NCBI GenBank assembly: GCA_023055505.1
Contig: JALIRH010000112.1
Coordinates: forward strand, 143,501 to 207,500
DNA from: Callipepla californica brunnescens
Lineage: Eukaryota > Chordata > Aves > Galliformes > Odontophoridae
Length of the DNA stretch: 64,000 nt
Direction: 5' to 3'
Shown: positions 23,919 to 34,289 of the stretch, in pieces
Layout of the letters: each line of letters opens with the position of its first letter
Position numbering within the stretch: the first letter of the stretch is position 1
Notes under the pieces: generated by a model
Told to the model about the DNA's origin: nothing
The model's input: only the letters and a program-made list of their open reading frames with translations
Databases searched by the model: none
Program-made: the position numbers and the translations under genes

Positions 23919-24179
23919 GTGCCTGATAAACCGAAGGCCTTGCGCTAACGCTGAAGGCGGACGGCAGCGAGCACCCACTCCTAAGTGATCCTAGAGGAAA
24001 GAGAGAATGTCCCGTGACCGCAGAGAGTTTTTATCTGTTCCCTCTGAGCGGAAAACACGTGAAAAAATACAAAGCATTGCCAAGTCCTCTGGGGAATGTA
24101 GTTTTCTCCCTGACTCTCAATGCACCACATGATGCCATGATGTGGAATACCAGTACCAAAAAATCATAAAACCATGACA
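23633..24179 (-). repeat. 5' LTR of ERV-A
   Basis: The 547-bp LTR starts (minus strand) TGTCATGGTTTTATG and ends CTGACA, giving the inverted repeat TGTCA/TGACA. A TATA-like GATAAAAA lies on the minus strand near 24033-24040. A (GA)n tract at 23881-23915 lies within the LTR. The primer binding site follows four bases after its end, which fixes the right boundary. The left boundary at 24179/24180 is the junction with CR1. Confidence 0.85.
23881..23915. repeat. (GA)n microsatellite in the LTR
   Basis: An uninterrupted dinucleotide run of 35 bases (CT on the coding strand of the LTR), likely between its promoter and its 3' end. Confidence 0.95.
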
Positions 24180-24745
24180 CTTCCTTACGGTCTTTTTTGT
24201 AGATGGGAGTCACATCGGCAAGCCTCCAATCTTGTGGGACCTCTCCAGATGACCAGGAATGCTGATAGATGACAGAAAGCGGCTTGGCAATCACCTCTGC
24301 CAGCTCCCTCAGCACCCTTGGTTGGATCCCATCTGGTCCCATGGACTTGCGGCAGTTCAGATGGAGGAGCAGGTCTCTGACTGTCTCTGCTAGGATCACA
24401 GGGGGTGTATGATGCGCTTCGTCCCAGACTTCCAGGTCAGGGCAAAAAGTATCCTGAGTTAACTGATCTGTCTATTGAAGAGAGACGTGAAGAAGGCATT
24501 GAGAACCTCAGCCTTTTCCTTATCCTCTGTGGTTCCATTCCCTGCCGCATCAAGTAAAGGAGAGAAATTCTCCTTAGATCTTTTACTGTTAATATATTTG
24601 TAAAAGGATTTTTTGCTCTGCTTTACTGCAGTAGCCAGTCTAAGTTGGAGCTGGGCTTTTGCATTTCTAATTTCCTGCCTGTATTGGAGGGGAGCAGAGG
24701 CTTGCTTTAAATGTGGAGTAAGGAAGGAAAGCATGGAGAAGGATC
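24180..24745 (-). mobile_element. CR1 LINE fragment
   Basis: The minus strand encodes RT N-terminal sequence of the chicken-repeat-1 (CR1) non-LTR family. A first frame covers 24734-24459 with SKRSKENFSPLLDAAGNGTT and AEVLNAFFTSLF, and a second covers 24399 to about 24187 with CRKSMGPDGIQPRVLREL and WRLADVTPIYKK. There is one frameshift between them near 24460. The 3' part is absent because ERV-A's LTR starts at 24179. CR1 is the dominant LINE of birds, which supports the host assignment. Confidence 0.93.
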
Positions 24746-24873
24746 TTGTGAACTGAGGTGGGAAGTGGGTATTTAGTCATTGGAAAGCCATTTTGAACTT
24801 TTACTACCTGAACGCTGTACATTTTTGGTTAGTTTTCCTTAACTTTCTGTTGGACTTCTTGTTTTTCAATCAG

Positions 24874-25008
24874 GTGCATCCGTTCTGTGGAGCAGTAGGA
24901 TACGTGGTTGGGGCGCAGACAGACCGGACTGTACAGGAGCATCTGATAGAAAAACACATGCTGCTCCCTAATCCAGTATAGGACTGCAGAATTCGGCAGG
25001 CAACAAAA
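24874..25008 (+). pseudogene. XPO1: XPO1-like exon A (carries nonsense codon)
   Basis: The exon follows a pyrimidine-rich acceptor (TTTTTCAATCAG) and encodes VHPFCGAVGYVVGAQTDRTV, then QEHLIEKHMLLPNPV and a TAG where exportin-1 has Trp. It resumes in frame to QATK. The length is 135 bp and the donor at 25009 is GTCAGA, weaker than the consensus. Confidence 0.82.
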
Positions 25009-25325
25009 GTCAGACGGTACATTTTGTGTATTCAACTAAAGTAAAAGTGCTGAATGTTTGTTGTTATTCCATTTTTTTTTTATCTGTGGAATGAAGTGAA
25101 CTTGGCTGTGCTGAACTTTTATAAAGCAATGGTTGATCTGGCAGTAGAAGTGTTGAAGGAGACCTAAACAACTGAGACTGGTTTAAATCCAGTTGAAGAA
25201 CTTGACAGAACATGCTTTAACACAGCGTGTAAGATAACCCTAAACGTGAAAGTGACCGTTTTTGTATTAGAAGATAAATGGCGTTTTCATTGACTGACTG
25301 GAGTTAGCTCAGTTCTTTTCCACAG

Positions 25326-25509
25326 AATGTTGATGTTCTGAAGGATCCTGAAGCCGTTACGCAGCTTGGTAGCATTCTGAAAAGCAGCGTAAGGGCATGG
25401 AAAGCAGCTGGCCGCCCCTTTGTGATTCAGCTGGGAAGAATTGATTTAGATATGCTGAATATGTCCAAGTGCCCAAGTGAAAACATGTCTGCAGCTCTTG
25501 AGGCTGACG
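25326..25509 (+). pseudogene. XPO1: XPO1-like exon B
   Basis: The acceptor is TTCTTTTCCACAG. The exon encodes NVDVLKDPEAVTQLGSILKS and continues through PFVIQLGRIDLDMLN to SAALEAD plus one base. It has no stop. The donor GTAAGA at 25510 leaves a phase-1 junction that matches exon C. Several substitutions, such as IDLDML for the usual IYLDML, sit in otherwise very conserved sequence. Confidence 0.88.
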
Positions 25510-25776
25510 GTAAGAAATTGCACGTCCTTCCTAACAGCGGGATGGGCAGTGCACGTGATCAGGTTGTGAATTTGCTGGGCTTATCTCATTGCGTGTCTGT
25601 TGGTGGTGGTGGTTTTTGTTGCTTCTTTGTGTGTGCGTTTGGGCAAGAGAATGCCTGAAAATGTGCTTGCTTAGGTTCTTGTTTTTGTTAGCCAGATGTT
25701 TTGTTCAAAGAAACTCTGATTGCGGAAGGAGGAAAGCTCTTCAAGTGTGAGTTTAGGAAGGGTACCGGAGACTGCT

Positions 25777-25915
25777 GACTAATATCCCAATTATTAACAC
25801 CATCCCTAAGCTGTGATCTTGAAAATTCATAAAAAACTGAGAGGGGAACCTGGATACCCATTCAAACATCACATGGTTCGTTAACATGTTATCCTTTGTT
25901 CCATTAGCTGGGGTG
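25777..25915 (+). repeat. 139-bp exact copy of ERV-A sequence in an XPO1 intron
   Basis: This segment is identical, base for base by eye, to 23088-23226 inside the pre-gag ORF of ERV-A, in the same orientation on the plus strand. It lies in the intron between exon B and exon C. It is followed by a direct repeat of about 20 bp (GGAGACACAGTTGTAAGTTC at 25915-25934 and 25951-25970). No LTR, poly-A tail or clear TSD accompanies it, so it looks like templated filler DNA or gene-conversion transfer rather than retrotransposition. Confidence 0.9.
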
Positions 25916-27061
25916 GAGACACAGTTGTAAGTTCCATTAGCAGTCTTGTGGAGACACAGTTGTAAGTTCTGACTTCATCGTTTTAGATAAGAAAAGACCC
26001 TAGGACGTTGGCAGAGTTTTGGTTTGGTGATATTCTACTACTGAAACAGCTTTCTTACAGAAGTGTAACTTCAGTGAAGGCGCCTCAGATTTGTCACAAA
26101 CTAGACTGGTAATCTCTGAGGAGGAATTAGGAGCTACTCGAGTTACCTAACCACTGTTACCTGGAAAAAATTGGGTCTGTGATATCCAAGTAGAATGTGC
26201 TGCTGGAGCATCCCTTGAGGAATGAAGTGACTCGGTTATTGGAGCTGTGTTCTGACAGACTTTCTTACCCATGCAATGAATACACCTTGACGTAGCTTCT
26301 CAGAACTTAATGCATTCTTTTGATTCTGCAGCTCTAATTGCCAGAAGGTGCTTAAAACAAAAAGAAAACACAACGAGAGAAATAGAAGCAGTTGCTAGGA
26401 CTTGTAGTGGTGAGATTTTACTCGAGCAACAGCTATTGAGATGGCACTCGGCTCAGAGTGTGTTCTCACAGTTGTTATCTCTGATGGCAGCAGGAGCAGT
26501 TCTGCCTTTGTTTCCCTGGCTGCAGTCTGGTGAGGTTTTCCTTGGATGTACTGTTATGAGTGTGTGTCTGTGCACTCAGTTAGGGCAAGTTCTACTGACG
26601 AGACTTGCATGGACTTGGACGTGAGAAAATGAAGTAAGAATTAGGCTCCTTGTAGTAAAGACAAGTTGGAACAATTATGTTTGTGACCAAATCAGGAGCG
26701 TGCTTTAGAACACTGTATAGGTTGGTTCTTCTCATCACGCAGTGAGAGCCAGAGGTAAGCATGATCCTGAGAGCTGAAGGAACATTCCCTTCCTTGAAAA
26801 AGAAGCTGCAGCATTGTTTCTGAGTTGTACTGGCAGAGTGTGCTGTCAGCAGTAGCAGTGGAATACTAAATTGCAACTTGGATCCATGGAGCTGAAGTAA
26901 TGGGAAAATGGTTTTAATCTGCATAATATGAACGAGAGATCTTCCTTCTTTGTCATTTGGGTATAAAAATGAAACATTCTCAATCTTCTGGAAGGAGTTG
27001 AGGGGAATCTGTTTGTTGACGCATCTTAACCCAGATTCAGTGCAGCTTTGCTACCTTTCAG

Positions 27062-27168
27062 GCGAAGTGGAAACCAAGCAGCCCTTGGTTAGAAGGATGA
27101 GGACTGTAAAAAGGGAAAGTTTAGAACTGATTTCTGGCTGGGTGAGCAGGTCCAACGATCCTCAGATG
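27062..27168 (+). pseudogene. XPO1: XPO1-like exon C
   Basis: The acceptor CTACCTTTCAG precedes GC, which completes a Gly codon with the last base of exon B. The exon encodes EVETKQPLVRRMRTVKRES and ends in SGWVSRSNDPQM with a consensus donor GTAAGT at 27169. It is 107 bp long with no lesion. Confidence 0.9.
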
Positions 27169-27546
27169 GTAAGTAAATATGGCATCCAAAGAGTTGATAG
27201 GACACATTCAGGAGGAACTCTGCTCTTTTGCTGCAGTGCAGTTAACACTGTTCTGTTCACAAGAACTGGCTTCAGAACTGCAATATCTGCAGGAAGGATG
27301 ATAAGCTGTGATCATACAGGGGTAGGCCTGAGCTGTGTTTTGAGTGCTTCAGGTAGTATCAGCTGAGAGCAGTCCTAAGGGGAAGCAGGAAGGTGTAGGA
27401 GAGCCCTCAGGCAAGCACTGCTGGATGAACACAGTGTGTGGGAAGCATGTGGGCATGTAAGTTCATTTTTAGCTTCTTTCCGAACTGCTGTGTGAGGCTT
27501 TGTTGGGTAACTGCACTGCTCTAACCATGTCTTGCTCTTGATTTAG

Positions 27547-27741
27547 GTTGCTGAAAACTTTGTTCCTCCCTTGTTGGGTGCCGCTCTCATTGACTACCAG
27601 AGAAATGTTGCAGCTGCTAGAGAGCCTGCAGTACTGGGTGCTGTGGCTGTGGCTGTAAAGAAGCTGGGTGGGCACATCGCTGCTGAAATACCTCAGATCT
27701 TTGATGCTGTTTTTGAGTGCACGTTAAATATGATCAAGAAG
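27547..27741 (+). pseudogene. XPO1: XPO1-like exon D
   Basis: The acceptor is TTGATTTAG. The exon encodes VAENFVPPLLGAALIDYQRN and later GGHIAAEIPQIFDAVFECTL, ending NMIKK before a GTATTC donor at 27742. It is 65 codons with no stop. I searched the 740 bp downstream for the next exportin-1 exon and saw none. Confidence 0.9.
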
Positions 27742-28485
27742 GTATTCCTATGTAAATTTTGGATAACGGAAAAAAAAAGAAAAGGGATTTTATATTCAGG
27801 ATATTGCAAGAAAGGGGGCAGGGCGTGTTATGCTATGTAGTTTACATAGCATTATTCTGTTGGGTGGAAATGAAGGTGAGGTTGATGAGCTGTGGCTGTC
27901 TGGGTGAATGTCTTGATCTCACTGACTTAATTTCTTGATCCAGTTCTGGAATTAAATTCGGAGTTGTTTTTCTGTTCCAGGACCTTGGGATGTCGTGGTC
28001 CTGGAAGCTGAAGTCTACTTGAAGTATATTCATACGTCCTTTGAGTAGAAGTATTGATTAGTTCTTGAAGTATTTCTTTCCTGATTTCCGTAGCTGCTAG
28101 AGTTTCTGTGTTACGGTTTACAGCAGGTACTTGCACAATAGATGGGTGCCGTTTTGCAGCAGTGTGAATCAGAAAGTGTATCCCTGTAGTGGCTGGGTGC
28201 TTAACCGCTGAGGCCGTCTGTCCTGTGCCTGTGGAGCAAGTGGTAATTAATGTTGTGCACTGACCAAATGTGGTTCACCCTGCTGACACTGTGTAAGTCC
28301 AGCAAATGGTCTTCTCAATCTATGGTGGTGAAAGTATGGGGAAAAATGTTGCTGGGAATCTGGGAACTGCATGCTTTGTTTTGTTTTTAGATTTCCTTAA
28401 AGCTGAGATCTCCATGGTAAGCCAGATTTTCTCTCCCAGATTTTCACAGTGAAAAGGCTGTATGGATTCAGGCCTTTTCTGCGAC
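27742..28485. other. Unique sequence without a recognisable gene
   Basis: Ordinary-composition DNA, probably the remnant of the next XPO1 intron. I see no further exon, RNA gene or transposon ends. The G-rich telomere-like repeat begins at about 28486. Confidence 0.6.
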
Positions 28486-29862
28486 TGGTTAGGGTTAGGG
28501 TTTAGGCTAGGGTTAGGGTCAGCTTCAGGGTCAGGGTTAGGGCAAGGGTTAGGTTTTGGTGTAGATTTCGGTTTAGGGTAAGGGTTAGGGATAATCTGAG
28601 TGTTAGCGTCAGGGACAGAAGTAGGTGAAGTGTTCATGTTAGGAGTAGCATTAGGGTTAAGTTTAGGGTTAGACTTAGGATTGGATTTGTATGTAGGGTT
28701 AGGGGTAGGGTTAGTTTGAGTGTCAGGGTGAGGTAAGGGGTAGGCCTCGGGTTTGGCTTTGTGTTAAGTAAAGGTTTAGGAATAGTTGTAGGGTTAGTGT
28801 TTGGATTAGGATTTGGTTTAATATTAGGAACATGTTTTGGGATAGATTTAGGTGAGGGTTGTGGTGATCTGATGCTTTTGGTTAGGTTTAGGGTTGGGCT
28901 TCCACTTGGGTTTTGTGGTAGGGTCTGAGTTTGGGTTAGGGTTAGGGTAGAGTTAGAATTAGGATTTGGGAAATGCTTCGAGTTCTGTTTAGGGTAAGGA
29001 TTAGTGTTAGATTTAGGGTTTGAGTTAGGGTTAGGATTATGGTTAGGACTAGGGTTCTGTTAGGTTTTGGGTTAGGGTTATGGGTAAGTTTGTTTTAGTA
29101 CTAGGGTAAGGTTATGTTTAGGGTTAGGGTTACGATTAGGGAAAGATTTAGTGATACAGTGTTAGGGTAAGTTTAGGTTATGGAATAGGGTTAGGTGTAA
29201 GATTGGGTTTAGTAATAGGGTTAGGTTTAGATTCTGGGTTAGGGTTAGAGATAGGGAAAGGGTTTGGGATTGTTTTAGGTTTTGGATTAGGTTTAGGATT
29301 AGGGTTAGGGAAAAAGTTTTTCTCAGTTTTATGATTGTGTTTAGAGCTAGGATTAGGTTGAGTGTTCATGTTAGCATTAGGGGAAGTTTTAGGTTTAGGT
29401 TTAGGTTTAGGATGCGATGTGTGTTTAGGGTTAGGGGCAGGGTCAGTTTGAGTGTAAGGGTCAGATTAGGGTTAGGCCTCTGGTTAGGGTTAAGGTTAGG
29501 AATAGGATTAGGTTTCAGGTTAGTGTTAGGGTTAGGCCTGGGATTGCTGTTAGGGTTAGGTTAAGGTAAGTCTTGTGGTTAGGGTTAGGTGTAGGAAAAG
29601 GGTTTTGGGGATAGGGATAGTGTATAGGTAAGGGTTAGAATTCGATTTAGGATTAGGCTTAGGGATAGGGTTTGTTTGAGTTCTAAGGTTAGATACAGCA
29701 TTAGAACTAGGTTGAGTGTCAGTGTTAGGATTAGGGTTTGGGTTACTGTTGAGGATAGGAATAGGGATAGGTTTAGGGTTATGCTTAGGGTTCAGGCTAG
29801 GTACAGGGTTAGGGTTAGGTTTAAGGTGAGTGTTAGGCTTAGGGTAAGGATTGTGGTAAAAA
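28486..29862. repeat. G-rich TTAGGG-variant block, left of ERV-B
   Basis: Degenerate repeats of TTAGGG type (GGTTAGGGTTTAGG, TTAGGTTTAGG) with the G-rich strand on the plus strand, opposite to 1-3708. It contains a copy (28848-28876) of the recurrent motif ending in GTGGTGATCTGATGCT. ORFs rich in Arg, Val, Gly and Leu, or on the other strand in Pro, Asn and Lys, are by-products. Confidence 0.9.
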
Positions 29863-29943
29863 TGAGTTCTCTACTTGTTAATCAAACCGACTCGAAACAG
29901 ATGTGTCCGTGTTTTTCAGCGTGTTTTTTTTTCTGAGAACTAT

Positions 29944-30399
29944 GTAGTTTGTAGAAGTCTCAAAAGAGATATATCGATGTTTTGTCTAAAAACTGTAGTT
30001 TGTGCAAGTTGGAGCCACAGCGCTTAGTTCTAACACCTGGACAATGAACAACAGATAGCAGTGACCTTTGGAGAAACTGCAAAAGAAAAAGAAGTGAAAA
30101 TCTCCTCTTGAGCGCGCGTGATCGGAGCTGAGGAAAACTATGGCCTTCATCATCTCGATCGCCAGGAGGCAGAGAACGACCCCCAGATAACAGGCAGCGC
30201 AGCCCAGGAAGAGAAAGATAAGACATGAATGCAGAGATAAGGGACAATGAAAAGAGGGGTTGGGGGGCCCTGTTGAGCACCTCTGGTGCAGAGGAGACTC
30301 CCAGCCGCCCAGCGCTGTTCCGCTCATTTCTTGCTTGCTCAATAAATTCCTTACTGTTGGCAACAGTTGGTGCGTATCGTTCTCTTCACACCTCTAACA
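29944..30399 (+). repeat. 5' LTR of ERV-B (left edge approximate)
   Basis: The right end is fixed by CTAACA at 30399, three bases before the primer binding site. An AATAAA poly-A signal is at about 30341-30346. The left end is placed at TGTAG because the ends would then be TGT...ACA, but 29993 is possible. No second copy exists in the window to test this. Confidence 0.6.
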
Positions 30400-30402
30400 A
30401 TT

Positions 30403-30420
30403 TGGTGCCGTGACTCGGAT
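30403..30420 (+). other. Primer binding site, tRNA-His type
   Basis: The sequence TGGTGCCGTGACTCGGAT matches the tRNA-His primer site known from HERV-H-like class I elements, directly 3' of the LTR. Confidence 0.88.
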
Positions 30421-30635
30421 CCAGGCGACTCTGCTGTGGAATTCCCACTCCAGGGGAGCACCCTGTCTTCGGACGGCCCCTGGGCTGGGGAACTTCTGTG
30501 CAGAGACCTGTAGCTCCGAACTCTAGGTACAGCTCGCAGGTAAAGCTACCGGACATACCACTAGAAAGTCCCCTAGGTTTAATGTTAAAACATTGGGGTG
30601 ATTCTCCCTCTAGACGAGGAAAGAGTGAGGTGAAG

Positions 30636-31958
30636 ATGGTACATGACTGTATGGAGGTATGGGGAGGAAAGCAGAGAAGGGCAGATCAGCTGTTCTGGCC
30701 AGTATTTGGGTCCTTTGAGGACCGGATCTGCCAGGCTCTAAACGCTTATGCAAATGAAAAACAGCCTTTGAATCTGGAAGATGGTGAGTATGCAAATGAT
30801 GTGTAGAATCTGATATTGGAACCTTTCTGTTCCCCCTAATTAAAAAAAGGAATACAACAGAGGAGGACATTATACACTATCCCCCCGCCTTACGCTCCCC
30901 CCGAACAGAATCCAGCGGCTCCGCCGGAGCAAGCTGAATCTGACTTGGGAGATGAACCTGAATGTGAACCCCTAGACTTCCCTAGGAGAAGGATCACTAG
31001 AAGGCAAGCTAGGCAGGAGAGGGGTCAAGGAGGAAACGTTCTCCCTTGAAGAGAAATACCTGTAGCTACCGGAGGATCAAAGCCAGGAGCTGGCTATGTT
31101 TCAGTTCCCTTCAACTCAGGAGATACATAAGGGAATTTCAGAAGGAGATGGGGAATTTGCTGGAGGATCCTTGAGGGGTCTCCGAGAGGCTAGATCAATC
31201 TTCAGGTCCCAACCATTAAACTTGGGATGAAACACAGGCAATTTTGGGCATACTATTTAGAGCAGAAGAAAGGGATATGATCAGGAGGGCAGGTACGTGA
31301 ATCTGGGATCAGCAACACCCGGCTGGCCCAGGAGCAGATCTAAAGTGACCCTTACAGCGGCCCAATTGGGATAATCAGAGCCAGGAACATGGTACTCACA
31401 TGGCAGATTTGCGAGTTCTTATTATTCAAGGGATTAGAGAATCTGTCCCTCGGGGACAGAATATCAATAAGGCAAATAAGGCAAGCAACGGAAAAAAGAT
31501 GAAACTCCTACTGAGTGGTTAGAGAGACTATGCAGAAATGTACAGTTCTATTCAGGATTAGATCCTGCTACCCCGTGGGGCGAGCTCTCCTGAAAACGCG
31601 GTTTGAAGCTAGGTCCTGGACAGATATTGGAAGGAAACTAGAGAAGCTGGAGGACTGGCAGGAGAGAGGATTAGATGAATTGCTGAGAGAGGCTCAGAAA
31701 GTATACGTTAAGGAGAGAGGAGGAGACTCAGAAGAGGCAAGCTGGAAGTCTGATAGCCGCGGTAAGAGAAGGACAGAAGGGGGCGTTCCAGGCAAGGAGA
31801 AGAGGGAATATTCCTCGGGCAGAAAATGCGCTTCAACCCAAGCAGAACAGACCCAGAGATATGAGGACAGTTGAATGCTTCTACTGTCAGAAAAAGGGAC
31901 ACATGAAGAAAGACTGTAGAAAGAGAATCTGGGACGAGCAAATGTTTCAGGAGGACTG
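30636..31958 (+). pseudogene. Gag remnant of ERV-B
   Basis: Fragments in several frames: a matrix-like piece with FGSFEDRICQALNAYANEK (about 30700-30806), a capsid C-terminal piece with WTDIGRKLEKLEDWQERGLD (about 31630-31740), and a zinc knuckle CFYCQKKGHMKKDC at 31876-31917 (C-X2-C-X4-H-X4-C intact). Gag builds the virion core and the knuckle packages RNA. In-frame stops, for example at 31872-31874 in one frame, and frame changes make it non-coding. Confidence 0.8.
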
Positions 31959-31977
31959 AGGGGGTCAGGGACTCTAT

Positions 31978-32380
31978 GTGCTGGGGACCTGGGAAAGAAA
32001 CAAGCCCTTGATAAAATTGAAATTGGGTTCTCAGCGTCAGGAAATGGAATTTTTGGTAGAGTCTGGGGCAGAAAGATCGACTGTTCAATATTTACCTCGA
32101 GGATGTTCTTTATCCTCGGAAGAGCTACAAGTAATTGGAGCAAAAGGGGAACCTTTTATGGTACCTGTTGTAAAGCAGGTAGAAATAGAATCACCTAGCA
32201 CCTATGGAACTGAGTCTTTTTTATTGGTACCTGAAGCAGAATAGAATTTGCTAGGGAGAGATTGAATTGTGGAGTTAGGAATAAATTTGGAAGTAAAAGA
32301 TAGAGAATTAACTGTTCAGCAACGTACTCTAACGATAGAAGATGAGGCTAGAATTAACCCAGAAGTTTGGTAGAGTCCAG
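31978..32380 (+). pseudogene. Protease remnant of ERV-B (catalytic Asp lost)
   Basis: A frame of 88 codons contains FLVESGAERST, the position of the retroviral aspartic-protease motif, but the catalytic Asp is replaced by Glu (GAG at 32059-32061). After the stop at 32242-32244 the homology goes on with a flap and C-terminal LLGRD-like sequence containing another stop. Confidence 0.75.
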
Positions 32381-32389
32381 AATCAGTAG

Positions 32390-33600
32390 GGAAGTTAAAC
32401 ATAGAACCCTTTGAAGTGATTCTAAAGGACCCAGGCATTCCAATTAGGGTGAAACAATATCCCATTTCACAGGAAGGTAAATCAGGGCTACAACCTGAAA
32501 TGGAGAGATTAATATCTAAAGAACTATTAGAGCCTTGTATGTCTCCCTAGAATACTCCCATACTCCATGTAAAAAAAAAAACCTTATGGCACATACAGAT
32601 TGGTCCACGACTCAAGGGAAATTAAGGAGAGAACAATTCCCCGCTTCCCAGTAGTGGCAAACCCCTATCCGCTGCTCGGTCAATTGAAGCCAGAATCTCA
32701 GTAGTATAGTGGAATTGATTTCAAGGATGCTTTTTGGACCTGCCCCCTGACGGCAGAATGCAGAGACTACTTTGTCTTCGAGTGGGAAGATCCAAACCCC
32801 CATAGAAAACAACAACTCAGAGGGACAGTGCTCCCACAGGGATTCACAGAATCCCTAACTTGTTTGGGCAAGCCCTTGAGCAAGTACTAAAAACTGATGA
32901 ACTAAACCCACAGGCAACCTTAGTGCAATATGTAGATGACTTACTATTAGCTGGAGCAGGCGAGGAGACAGTTAGACAGGAGAGCATTAAACTATTGCAT
33001 TTCTTTGGTTCAAAGGGGTTCCAAGTTTCAAAGGCAAAATGCCAATTTACAGAAGAGGAAGTGAAATATTTGGGACATTGGTTAAGCAAGGGAAATAAGA
33101 CATTAGATCCAGAACGGGCAAATGGGATTTGATCTTGAAAAGCCCCAAGAGGCAAGAGGCAGGTGAGGCAGATGTTAGGGCTGCTAGGATGCTGTCGACA
33201 ATGGATTGAGAATGATAGCAGTAAGGTAAAGCTTTTATAGCAGAAACTAGTACAAGATGGCTGAAGAAAGTGGAGCCAGGAGGATGAGCAAAGATTAGAA
33301 GACTTCAAGGTAGATCTTCTTCATGCACCAGCGTTAAGCTTACCTGATCTAAAAAGCCCATTTTCCCTTTTTGTAAATACAGACGAAGGGATCGCTTTTG
33401 GAGTAGTGAGCCAGGAATGGGCCGGGAAGAAGAAGCCAGCAGGATACTTTTCAAAACTCTTGGATCCCGTTAGCCGTGGGTGGCCTACCTGTCTACGAGC
33501 AATAGTTGCTGTAGCTCTGTTAGTAGAAGAAGCAGGGAAGATGACTTTCAGGGGTGAATTACAAGTGTATAGTCCACATGACAATAAGGGGAGTACTCCA
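32390..33600 (+). pseudogene. Reverse transcriptase remnant of ERV-B
   Basis: RT landmarks are scattered over frames broken by stops and indels: a fingers-like start near 32440, a catalytic-domain block near 32700-32850 (with LPQGF-type sequence), and QYVDDLLLAG, whose YVDD is at 32929-32940. The thumb piece with KYLGHWLSKG follows to about 33130. A connection part with GYFSKLLDPVSRGWPTC lies near 33450-33500. It is not functional. Confidence 0.83.
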
Positions 33601-33819
33601 AGAAAAAGCAGAGAAGTGGATTACAGATGCTAGACTATTGAAATAGGAAGGAATCCTAATCCATTCTCCTCAATTAGAAATAGAAACTCCAAGTTTGCCA
33701 AATCCTGCTCAATTTTTCTATGGGGAACCAGATGAAGATTTAAGCCATGATTGCATTCAGTGTATAGAGTATCAGGCTAAAAGAGGGGAGGACTTAGAAG
33801 AGGAGAAGTTATTAGAAGG

Positions 33820-34260
33820 GGGCAAATGATTTGTAGATGGCTCCTCCCGGGTGGTAGAAGGAAAAGGAAAATCAGGGGATGCTCTACTAAACGGGAAAAC
33901 ATTTCCAGTAATTGAATCGGGAGCATTGGACAGAACGTGGTCAGCTCAGGCTGTGAAATTCTATACAATCCTTCCAGCCCTTCAAATGTTGAAAGGAAGC
34001 ATTGGGACTATCTCTACAGATTCTAGGTATGCGTATGGGGTAGTCCATACCTTGGGAAAAAGATGGGAGGAAAGAGGATTGGTAAACTCACCCGGGAAAG
34101 GGTTAATTCACCAGTCGTTAAGAAGACAAACTCTGAGGGCAAGAAGAGAACCAGAGAAAAGCGCAGTAGTACACGGAAAGGCACCAGAGGGCGATGTCGG
34201 CTGAAATAAGGGGAACTAATTTTGCTGATGAAGAAGCGAAAAGAGCGGCTCCGACAAATG
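33820..34260 (+). pseudogene. RNase H remnant of ERV-B
   Basis: The FVDGSS motif (first acid at 33836-33838) and ISTDSRYAYGVVHTLG (acid at 34019-34021) mark a retroviral RNase H domain, which removes RNA from the RNA-DNA hybrid. A stop codon lies just before the first motif, and the frame is lost toward the end. Confidence 0.78.
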
Positions 34261-34289
34261 GAGGTTGAGGAAAAGGAGGGAAAATGGTT

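Larger units (their letters stand above)
19755..24179 (-). mobile_element. ERV-A: 5' half of an endogenous retrovirus
   Basis: Read on the minus strand the order is LTR (24179-23633), primer binding site (23628-23611), a small membrane ORF, gag, protease, RT, connection and the first residues of RNase H. The element stops at 19755, where the 12-bp minisatellite begins. The rest of RNase H, integrase, any env and the 3' LTR are missing. The coding part has few lesions (frameshifts near 21370 and 20400 and isolated stops), so it is fairly young. The RT active site is YIDD. Class assignment is uncertain: an avian class II or III-like lineage seems likely. The 5' LTR end abuts a CR1 copy at 24180, suggesting the provirus landed in that CR1. 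Confidence 0.88.
24874..27741 (+). pseudogene. XPO1: XPO1 (exportin-1/CRM1) partial gene copy with introns
   Basis: Four consecutive exons match the central HEAT-repeat region of exportin-1, the nuclear receptor that carries leucine-rich nuclear-export-signal cargo out of the nucleus with Ran-GTP. Exons are 24874-25008, 25326-25509, 27062-27168 and 27547-27741. Junction phases agree and acceptor AG and donor GT are present at each, so this is a genomic (not processed) duplication. The Trp codon expected after LLPNPV in the first exon is TAG (24979-24981). Many residues that are nearly invariant in vertebrates are changed. Earlier and later exons are not in the window: the CR1 and ERV-A lie on the left, and G-rich repeat begins 0.75 kb to the right. 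I call it a pseudogene. A shorter transcript starting after the stop is not excluded. Confidence 0.85.

Noticed and set aside
26310..26924. ORFs of about 105-110 codons between XPO1-like exons B and C
   Set aside because: They lie in the intron, have no exportin similarity and no other signature.
28320..29936. Arg/Val/Gly-rich and Pro/Asn-rich ORFs in telomere-like DNA
   Set aside because: Translations of TTAGGG or CCCTAA variants; no protein signature.
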